From Acidobacteriota bacterium (GTDB taxonomy: Bacteria; Acidobacteriota; Vicinamibacteria; Vicinamibacterales; UBA8438): DNA of 13,159 bases. The notes beneath the pieces are model-generated. The model was not told the origin of the DNA. It saw only the letters and a program-made list of their open reading frames with translations, and ran no database searches. Every line of letters begins with the position of its first letter. The first letter of the stretch is position 1. The translations under genes were made by a program, and so were the position numbers. This document shows positions 8,201 through 13,159 of the stretch, one piece after another. The DNA lies in contig SXOW01000349.1 in assembly GCA_005778315.1 (NCBI GenBank), positions 1 through 13,159 on the forward strand. Reading direction: 5' to 3'.

Positions 8201-8379
8201 GGCTCTCCGGAGACGATGATGAACGGGAGATCGCGGCCATGTTCCCGAACGAGGCGGAGCGCGTCCGGGACGTTGAACTGCGCAAGGGTGGATCCGATAT
8301 GACCAGATCCCACTCACTCTTGTCCGAATTGGTTAGCGGGGTCGTCGATCACCGCGATCACTCGGAGGCGTCCTTCCAC
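8201..8379 (-). pseudogene. Receiver-domain remnant scattered over three frames
   Basis: On the minus strand the pieces of one receiver domain occur in the right order but in different frames. GRLRVIAVIDDPANQFGQE (from about 8370) ends at an in-frame TGA (8316-8314). WDLVISD, the phospho-acceptor strand, lies one frame over at about 8313-8290. AQFNVPDALRLVREHG and DLPFIIVSGE (about 8280-8204) return to the first frame. GEDLAVAAMKADAAAYLPS (from 8200) is in the third frame, that of the histidine kinase. About 30 residues between the first and second pieces are missing compared with a normal receiver. The ancestor was probably a receiver-PAS-kinase protein or a regulator just upstream of the kinase. 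The receiver cannot be made as a folded domain. Confidence 0.65.
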
Positions 8380-8445
8380 AGCGGGCGCGTGTCGAGCGCC
8401 CTAGCCGGAGACCGGCGGGTCTTGGACGCTGCCTGAATGAGTGTC

Positions 8446-8465
8446 TTGACATATAGGGGTGTCAA
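8446..8465. promoter_or_regulatory. Inverted repeat TTGACA-N8-TGTCAA, possible operator/promoter
   Basis: Perfect 6-bp half sites TTGACA (8446-8451) and TGTCAA (8460-8465) flank an AT-containing 8-base centre. A 20-bp dyad of this form is typical of a dimeric repressor or activator site, and each arm equals a -35 hexamer. It sits between two receiver remnants, upstream of the histidine kinase on the minus strand. No good -10 follows at 16-18 bases on either strand, so a role is inference only. Confidence 0.35.
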
Positions 8466-8491
8466 TGCCCAACTGGAGCCCCGGCAGCTCG

Positions 8492-8677
8492 TCAGTCCTC
8501 AGTGAACTGGATGCCCAGCTGGGTCCAACGCAGCTCGTTCTCCACGCGGGAGCTATCACCCGCGCGCCCCGTGATGAACAGAACGCGTATCTCTGGGCGC
8601 TTGGACGCCACCTTCGAGGCCAAGGCGAAGCCGTCCATCTTTGGCATTACGAGGTCCGTGAGCAGCGCCTCTAGACA
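8492..8677 (-). pseudogene. Receiver-domain fragment (hybrid kinase or regulator)
   Basis: Minus-strand reading from about 8677 gives CLEALLTDLVMPKMDGFALASKV and then RPEIRVLFITGRAGDSSRV, ending at TGA 8494-8492. LLTDLVMPKMDG is the phospho-acceptor loop of a receiver domain (the Asp before L-V-M-P), and VLFITGRAGD is the following strand and loop. The start with the acidic pair is absent upstream, and the end lacks the conserved lysine strand: after RAGD the sequence departs from the family. ATG 8647 could start only a 51-residue peptide. This is a second, independent receiver remnant upstream of the histidine kinase, most like those at the C-terminus of hybrid kinases. Confidence 0.6.
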
Positions 8678-9082
8678 TCTGCAAGTCCGAGGTCGTACGT
8701 GTGGCTGCTGCCTTCGATCGCCTTACCTTTCACGGAACGCAGCAACTGGCGCTGCAACGTTCGAAGAGACTCGCGGATAGAGAGCCGTCCACGAACTGGC
8801 TCGCTGACCGGCCTGGGGTCGTGCCGGGGAGCGTCAGGGCGTTCCTGGGGGGCCTACGGTGCGTCGTCGGCGGTCTGGTGTGCTACCGTGGCCGACGGGG
8901 CACCCCCTTGGCCGTGGTAGCGTCGATTATGAGCGCAAGGCCCTGGAGACCCTCGACCGGGCGCCGGCCGGCAAGGTGGCATCAGACACGCCGATTGAGC
9001 GGGCCCATTGAGCGACGTGGGCACAAAAATAGGCACTCCGCCGCACCCACCGAGACCGATCCGCGTAAGCTGTTGAAGAAAT
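8678..9082. other. About 400 bp without a clear gene, between receiver remnant and tRNA-Asn
   Basis: No convincing gene on either strand. A plus-strand frame open from about 8854 to TGA 9009-9011 ends GSVDYERKALETLDRAPAGK and then VASDTPIERAH. This is faintly like the C-terminal tails of tyrosine integrases that sit beside tRNA genes, but no catalytic R/H/Y motif is visible. A weak GC-rich hairpin followed by a T run lies downstream of the tRNA on the minus strand near 9023-9050. Confidence 0.25.
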
Positions 9083-9157
9083 TGGCTCCTGAGGTAGGAC
9101 TCGAACCTACAACCCTCCGGTTAACAGCCGGATGCTCTGCCATTGAGCTACTCAGGA
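9083..9157 (-). tRNA. tRNA-Asn (anticodon GTT)
   Basis: The minus strand folds as a full cloverleaf: acceptor TCCTGAG/CTCAGGA; D arm GCTC-AATGGCA-GAGC; anticodon arm TCCGG-CTGTTAA-CCGGA with GTT at positions 34-36; a five-base variable loop; and T arm GTAGG-TTCGAGT-CCTAC. The discriminator is G (9086) and CCA is encoded (9085-9083). It is read by asparagine codons AAC and AAU. It separates the decayed region on its 3' side from the intact gene block on its 5' side. Confidence 0.97.
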
Positions 9158-9249
9158 ACACGTGGCAGCCGTGGAACTTAGCTGGGAAAGTCAGGCGGGA
9201 TCCGCGCCAAGCCGACAGTGATTTTAGTTGAGTCACCGGCAGCGGTCAA

Positions 9250-9855
9250 TCAATCGGCGCTGGGTGAGGCACTCGACCCGCGGAGCTGGACCAGGGCCGC
9301 GGCCAGGCCGAGGCCAATCCAGCCCACCGCAAACGGGACCTGACCATCGGCGGGAGCCATCGGATACAGGTGCCACAGATCGCCGCTGGCTGCCGCGAGC
9401 GCTTCGGTATGACCACCCAGGGCGAGAGCGCCGACCAGGGCGGTCCACGCGCCACCGAACGACGTGCCGACAATGATGACGTAGCGTTGCAAACTCACGG
9501 CGGCCACGGCGCCGACGAGACACGCCACGACCACCATCCACACCGCTGGGTCGCCGGTCTGCGGGCTCCAGAACAGGCTCACGGCGAGCGCGCCCAGACC
9601 CGCCCCCAGGACGGCGACACCGGCGAGGTAGACGAAGAGGAACAGGAGTGCGCCGGCCAGTCCGCCCGCGCCGATCACACCCGTTGCGACCCACGGGCCC
9701 TGGTCGCCGACGAACTGCAACGCAATGTAGGCGCCGCCCAGGAATCCGTAGATCGCCAGCAGCCACCGGAAGAGCCGATAGCCCTGGAAACTGGCTAGCA
9801 GCCCGACGGCAAGTAGAATGAACGCTGCCGGCAGGGGGGACGCCGCAAAGGGCAC
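9250..9855 (-). CDS. DUF4203-like multi-pass membrane protein
   Basis: About 201 residues, mostly hydrophobic, with roughly seven membrane segments rich in Gly, Ala, Val and Leu (LPAAFILLAVGLLASFQGYRL at the start, then GFLGGAYIALQF and ALLFLFVYLAGVAVLGAGLG). This pattern, with small-residue helices and short loops, resembles DUF4203/TMEM198-like proteins of unknown role. The frame is open to 9933, but that start would overlap the divergent gene at 9904. GTG 9855 sits just before the first hydrophobic helix and leaves 48 bp for two divergent promoters, so I prefer it. No catalytic motif is visible. Confidence 0.7.
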   Translation of the reverse strand: MPFAASPLPAAFILLAVGLLASFQGYRLFRWLLAIYGFLGGAYIALQFVGDQGPWVATGVIGAGGLAGALLFLFVYLAGVAVLGAGLGALAVSLFWSPQTGDPAVWMVVVACLVGAVAAVSLQRYVIIVGTSFGGAWTALVGALALGGHTEALAAASGDLWHLYPMAPADGQVPFAVGWIGLGLAAALVQLRGSSASPSAD

Positions 9856-9903
9856 CCAGGCATTATGCCGGGCGGCGCCAGATCGCCGCAAGATTGAAGC
9901 GGC

Positions 9904-10968
9904 ATGACGGAGCCACATCCTACCCACCCGCACCGCGCGCGTATGCCGCTCATGGCCATCGGGGCGACGCTGGTCGGCACCGCGCTGTTCGTCTTCTCAG
10001 TGCGCCAAGCCGGCCTGGCCCAGATTCTCGACCATGTCCAACGTCTCGGCTGGGCGTTCCAGGGCATCGTGGTCGTGGCGGGCCTGCGGTTCGCCGCGCG
10101 TGGCATGGCGTGGCGCAGTTGCCTGGAAGGGACTCACCGGCTCAGCCCGTGGCTGGCGTTTCGCGCCGTCGTGGCCGGCGACACGCTCGGCAACCTGACC
10201 CCCTTGAGCATCCTCGTCAGCGAGCCGGCCAAGGCCATGTTCGTGCGCGACGCGGAACCGCTTTCCCGCACGCTACCCGCCGTGGCGGTCGAGAATCTCT
10301 TCTACACGCTGTCGGCGGCGGCGGTCTTGGCTGGCGGCGCGGCGGCGCTGGTGCCGAGTCTGCGGAGTACGGAGACGTGGGGCGTGGCTGGGGTGGCCCT
10401 GGTGACCACGCTCATTGTGCTCATCTCGGTGGCGCATACCGTGATCTGGAGGCGGGTCAACACCGTGGCCGCGGTTGTCCGCCTGGCGCCACGGGGCTGG
10501 CGCTCATCGGCCCGGCTCACCCGCTGGACCGAACGCGCGCAGCGCCTGGAGGGCCGGGTCCATGCGCTCTATCCCCGTGACCTGGGACGGCTCGTCCGCG
10601 TCGCCGGCTGGGAGCTGGTCTTCCACGTGCTGGCGATGGTGGAGGTCTACATGGTGCTCTCGCTGATCGCCAACGGGGCGCCGAACCTGGTCGAGGTGTT
10701 CCTGTTCGAGTCAGGGAATCGGTTCATCAACGTCGTGTTCAAGGTCGTGCCGATGCGTCTGGGGGTCGACGAAGCAGGCACCGCCGTGGTGGCCGAGCTT
10801 CTCGGATTCGGCAGCGCGGCCGGCGTAACGCTGGCAATCATCCGAAAGGCGCGCCAGGTGGTCTGGATGGCCGCGGGCGGCGTGTTCCTGCTGGGCCGGG
10901 GCATCTCTGTCAACCGGGTCCTCGGCGCCAGCACCGTCCGGGACGGCGACGGCCGAGCCGATGGGTAA
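9904..10968 (+). CDS. Flippase-like membrane protein (LPG synthase transmembrane region/UPF0104 family)
   Basis: A 354-residue inner-membrane protein with about eight hydrophobic segments, matching the lysylphosphatidylglycerol-synthase transmembrane family (flippase-like domain) without the cytoplasmic aminoacyl-transferase. Features seen are the first helix AIGATLVGTALFVFSVRQAG, GLRFAARGMAWRSCL, the conserved stretch GDTLGNLTPLSILVSEPAKA, AVENLFYTLSAAAV, and a late ESGNRFINVVFKVVPMRLGVDEAG that recurs in the family. Relatives are thought to move lipids or glycolipids across the membrane; the cargo here is unknown. ATG 9904 is divergent from the DUF4203-like gene. Its end overlaps the transferase by 8 bp (ATGGGTAA), so the two are translationally coupled and probably act on one lipid or glycan. 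Confidence 0.8.
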   Translation: MTEPHPTHPHRARMPLMAIGATLVGTALFVFSVRQAGLAQILDHVQRLGWAFQGIVVVAGLRFAARGMAWRSCLEGTHRLSPWLAFRAVVAGDTLGNLTPLSILVSEPAKAMFVRDAEPLSRTLPAVAVENLFYTLSAAAVLAGGAAALVPSLRSTETWGVAGVALVTTLIVLISVAHTVIWRRVNTVAAVVRLAPRGWRSSARLTRWTERAQRLEGRVHALYPRDLGRLVRVAGWELVFHVLAMVEVYMVLSLIANGAPNLVEVFLFESGNRFINVVFKVVPMRLGVDEAGTAVVAELLGFGSAAGVTLAIIRKARQVVWMAAGGVFLLGRGISVNRVLGASTVRDGDGRADG

Positions 10969-11680
10969 CGCCGGCCCGGCCGTCGTCGTCATGGCCCGGT
11001 CCCCACTCGGCGCCCGAGCGCCCAAACGTCGCCTGGCCGCAGCGTTCCCGAGCGAATCGGATCGACGTCGCGTGTACGCGGCCTTTCTGCAAGACGTCGT
11101 GGCGGCGTGTGGCGGGCTCGACGGGGTCCAGTTGCTCGTCGCATACACCCGTGACGGTGGCACCGCCGGCTTCGACGCCGCCGGCGTGCCGGCCGACCGC
11201 CTCCTCCCGCAACGCGGTGACAGCCTCGGCGAACGAGAACGCGGGGTCTTCGACGACCTCTTCGGACGCGGATTCTCGCCGGTCGTGATGATCGGTGCTG
11301 ATCTCCCGACGCTACCGGTGACGCGGGTCGAGGAGGCGATCGCACGACTACGTCAGGACCAGAACCAGGTGGTGCTGGGGCCCTCCGAGGACGGTGGCTA
11401 CTACCTCATCGGTCTCGCGCGCGGCCTGTCCGGGGAGGATGTGCCGGATCTCTTCAGCCAGATCCGCTGGAGCACCGCATGGACCTACGCCGACACGGCG
11501 GCCGCCGCCGCACGGTGCGGTCTCGCGGTCGCACCGCTTGCCCCTTGGTACGACGTCGACGATGCCGCCGGCCTCAGCCGCCTACAAGCGGAGCTGGCAA
11601 CCCAACCCGGAGCCGACCGTGCTCCCGCCACCCGCGCCGTGTTGGAACGACTGAACTTTGAAGGCAACCGCAGCCCCTAG
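10961..11680 (+). CDS. DUF2064/TIGR04282-type glycosyltransferase-like protein
   Basis: A 239-residue nucleotide-sugar transferase-fold (GT-A, SpsF/CofC-like) cytoplasmic protein. Motifs are VVVMARSPLGARAPKRRLA, a variant of the family's PGxxKTRL nucleotide loop; VVMIGADLPTLP with the metal-binding-type D114; VVLGPSEDGGYYLIGL (E143-D144-G145-G146), a hallmark of DUF2064; WSTAWTYADT; and PWYDVDDAAGL near the end. Some members are annotated for arsenosugar or other glycosyl transfer; neither donor nor acceptor can be read here, and no ArsM or ArsS neighbour is present. ATG 10961 lies inside the end of the flippase-like gene, a coupled start. The stop is 16 bp from the convergent recR stop. Confidence 0.8.
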   Translation: MGNAGPAVVVMARSPLGARAPKRRLAAAFPSESDRRRVYAAFLQDVVAACGGLDGVQLLVAYTRDGGTAGFDAAGVPADRLLPQRGDSLGERERGVFDDLFGRGFSPVVMIGADLPTLPVTRVEEAIARLRQDQNQVVLGPSEDGGYYLIGLARGLSGEDVPDLFSQIRWSTAWTYADTAAAAARCGLAVAPLAPWYDVDDAAGLSRLQAELATQPGADRAPATRAVLERLNFEGNRSP

Positions 11681-11696
11681 CACCGCTCGACCGACG

Positions 11697-12293
11697 CTAG
11701 ATGTCGCGGCGGCCTTCCATGGCCTTGAGCATGGTAATTTCGTCGGCGTATTCCAGGTCGCTGCCCACGGGCACGCCCATCGCGATACGAGTGCACCGCA
11801 CGCCGAGGGGTTTCAGCAATTTCGCGAGATAGATGGCGGTCGCCTCGCCTTCCACGTTGGGATTCGTGGCCAGGATGACCTCGATGACATCGTCCGTGGC
11901 GACCCGCTGCAGTAGCCCCTTGATGTGCAGCTCGTCCGGGCCCACACCTTTCAGCGGAGACAAGGCGCCCATCAGGACGTGGTACGTCCCCTTGAAGTCG
12001 CCGGTCCGTTCGATCGCACCGACGTTGTGAGGATCCTCGACCACGCAGATAAGCTGGCGGTTTCGGCTCCCGTCGGTGCAATAGAAGCAAGGGTCGCGAT
12101 CCGTGATGTTCGAACAGACGGAACAGTTGGTGATCCGCTCTTTGACGTCGCGGAGCGCCTCGCAGAGCCGGTCTACTTGGTCTCGGGGTTGCTTCAGTAT
12201 GTGAAACGCGAGGCGTTGCGCGCTCTTGGCGCCGATACTGGGCAGCTTCTGGAGTTCTTCAATCAGCCGAGCCAGCGGCTCAATCTGGTTCAT
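11697..12293 (-). CDS. recR: Recombination mediator protein RecR
   Basis: A 198-residue protein, the normal length for RecR. It works with RecO and RecF to load RecA at single-strand gaps. It has the N-terminal helix-hairpin-helix (LQKLPSIGAKSAQRLAFHIL), the zinc finger with C57, C60, C69 and C72 (CSVCSNITDRDPCFYC), the Toprim domain beginning LICVVEDPHNVGAIE, GxYHVLMGALSPLKGVGPDEL, and the C-terminal LEYADEITMLKAMEGRRDI. ATG 12293 overlaps the ybaB stop by ATGA, so translation is coupled. It is the third gene of the conserved dnaX-ybaB-recR operon. Confidence 0.98.
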   Translation of the reverse strand: MNQIEPLARLIEELQKLPSIGAKSAQRLAFHILKQPRDQVDRLCEALRDVKERITNCSVCSNITDRDPCFYCTDGSRNRQLICVVEDPHNVGAIERTGDFKGTYHVLMGALSPLKGVGPDELHIKGLLQRVATDDVIEVILATNPNVEGEATAIYLAKLLKPLGVRCTRIAMGVPVGSDLEYADEITMLKAMEGRRDI

Positions 12294-12589
12294 GTCAGCC
12301 CGGGAATCTTCATCCCACCCATCATGCCGCCCATCTGTTGAGACATCAGCTCATCGGCGCGGCGCTGGGCCTCGGCGATGGCGGCCACGATGAGGTCCTG
12401 CAGCATTTCGACATCCTCCGCCGACACCACCTCCGGATCGATCCTCAGGGCCTGCACTTCCTTCACCCCGTTCATGGTCACCGTCACCATGCCGCCGCCA
12501 GCGGTGCCTTCCACGGTGGCCGCGCGCAGCTGTTGCTGCAGCTTCTCCTGCATCTCCTGCGCCTGGCGCATCATCTTCTGAATATTCAT
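12290..12589 (-). CDS. ybaB: YbaB/EbfC nucleoid-associated protein
   Basis: A 99-residue DNA-binding protein of the YbaB/EbfC family, which forms a tweezer-like dimer and binds the nucleoid. The N-terminal helix MNIQKMMRQAQEMQEKLQQQ, the sheet GTAGGGMVTVTMNGVKEVQA and the helix DVEMLQDLIVAAIAEAQRRA are typical; the tail is Met/Gly-rich (MSQQMGGMMGGMKIPGLT). The start is ATG 12589, 10 bp after the dnaX stop; the longer frame to 12703 would run into dnaX and lacks family sequence. The stop overlaps recR by 4 bp. Confidence 0.96.
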   Translation of the reverse strand: MNIQKMMRQAQEMQEKLQQQLRAATVEGTAGGGMVTVTMNGVKEVQALRIDPEVVSAEDVEMLQDLIVAAIAEAQRRADELMSQQMGGMMGGMKIPGLT

Positions 12590-12599
12590 ACCTGGATCT

Positions 12600-13159
12600 C
12601 TAGATCTCCTCGACGTCCTTGATCTCCGCCGGCAGGACTTCAAGCATGTTCTGCACCGCTTCCTCGCGCATGGCCTGCGACAGCAGGTCATCTGCCGGTC
12701 CATCCACCACCGGTCGGTCGAGCCGCCGCGTCAGCGGTGGCTCCTGTCCGCCACCCTGTCCCGGGCTGCCGAACAGGGGACTGCCGAGCCACGGCCCCGC
12801 TGACCGGCGCGCGGGTGCGCCCGCTGGCGGCGGCAGATCGAACGGTTCGTCCTCCAACAGATCCAGGTCGCCTGGCGGTTCGCTCGGTGGAGGTGGCTCC
12901 GGCGGGGGCTCGAGCGTTGCCTGCCAAGGGTCGGCGGCCACAGTGGCCGGCGACGCCACCGATGCCGGCGCCGCTCCGGGTCCCTGATTCACCGCAACCG
13001 CCATCTTGCGACCAATCGTCTTGGTCGCCAGCGCCTCCAGCCACGGTCGACTGCTTCCGACCTGCTCGGCCAACGTCCGTTGTGCCTCAGCGAACGTGAA
13101 GATGATCTTTCCGTCGTCGACGTCGATCTGTTGTGCCTGGGCGATGACTGTGCCGTAGA
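12600..13159 (-). CDS. dnaX: DNA polymerase III gamma/tau subunit, C-terminal part
   Basis: Reading starts outside the right edge; about 186 codons are present. The edge portion YGTVIAQAQQIDVDDGKIIF and then FTFAEAQRTLAEQVGSSRPWLEALATKTIGRK is the domain near the tau C-terminus seen in many DnaX proteins. It is followed by a low-complexity Ala/Pro linker (PPPEPPPPSEPPGD) and a conserved-looking end LLSQAMREEAVQNMLEVLPAEIKDVEEI. The AAA+ clamp-loader ATPase is outside the window. Identity rests on these features and on the dnaX-ybaB-recR order, with 10 bp to ybaB. Confidence 0.88.
   Translation of the reverse strand, partial: YGTVIAQAQQIDVDDGKIIFTFAEAQRTLAEQVGSSRPWLEALATKTIGRKMAVAVNQGPGAAPASVASPATVAADPWQATLEPPPEPPPPSEPPGDLDLLEDEPFDLPPPAGAPARRSAGPWLGSPLFGSPGQGGGQEPPLTRRLDRPVVDGPADDLLSQAMREEAVQNMLEVLPAEIKDVEEI

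Noticed and set aside
9023..9050. Hairpin with T run downstream of tRNA-Asn on the minus strand
   Set aside because: The five-pair stem needs two G-U pairs, too weak to call a terminator.
4494..9082. Sequencing indels as the sole cause of the broken frames
   Set aside because: Not fully excluded, but the flanking permease, two-component and dnaX-ybaB-recR genes are all free of frame errors, and missing domain blocks cannot come from single-base errors.
8701..9231. Open plus-strand frame of 176 codons
   Set aside because: Its second half reads antisense through tRNA-Asn; the PEVGLEPTTLRLTAGCSAIELL stretch is a known false translation of tRNA sequence.
9856..9933. N-terminal extension of the DUF4203-like gene
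   Set aside because: Would overlap the divergent flippase-like start and adds a non-hydrophobic Arg-rich leader; GTG 9855 fits better.
1..13159. CRISPR array, insertion sequence ends, rRNA, riboswitch
   Set aside because: Looked for and not seen: no spaced direct repeats, no transposase motif, and no conserved RNA apart from the tRNA.

Overview
The window comes from a GC-rich bacterial chromosome. Several traits fit Acidobacteriota, possibly the Vicinamibacteria: a remnant of a serine/threonine kinase with a beta-propeller tail, a Tat-exported linalool dehydratase-like protein, and a flippase-like protein next to a DUF2064 transferase. This placement is inference from protein style, not a computed result.

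Left part (1-4493): the C-terminal end of an FAD-dependent oxidoreductase runs into the left edge. Convergent to it is a Tat/lipoprotein-type linalool dehydratase/isomerase-like gene broken by a frameshift and an apparent internal deletion. After a 281-bp gap comes an intact SLC13/DASS-type permease with two RCK_C (TrkA_C) domains between its membrane halves.

Middle part (4494-9082): a zone of gene decay around one intact two-component pair. It holds (a) a Ser/Thr kinase-propeller gene collapsed to about 255 bp that still shows its start, catalytic loop, DFG and a propeller blade; (b) an opposite-strand remnant of an HD-GYP-like C-terminus followed by a receiver start, frameshifted by an 8-bp tandem duplication; (c) an intact NarL-type response regulator and a triple-PAS, NarX-type histidine kinase; (d) a receiver domain scattered over three reading frames just upstream of, and merging into, that kinase; (e) a 20-bp inverted repeat; (f) another receiver fragment; (g) about 400 bp without a clear gene, ending at tRNA-Asn.

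Right part (9083-13159): the order is compact and every gene looks intact. tRNA-Asn(GTT) is followed by a DUF4203-like membrane protein, a divergent two-gene operon (flippase-like membrane protein plus DUF2064/TIGR04282-type transferase, overlapping by 8 bp), and the conserved dnaX-ybaB-recR replication/repair cluster on the minus strand, with dnaX cut by the right edge.

I see no CRISPR array, insertion sequence or obvious new multi-gene system. The main interest is the density of deletion-scarred signalling genes, which ends abruptly at the tRNA gene.
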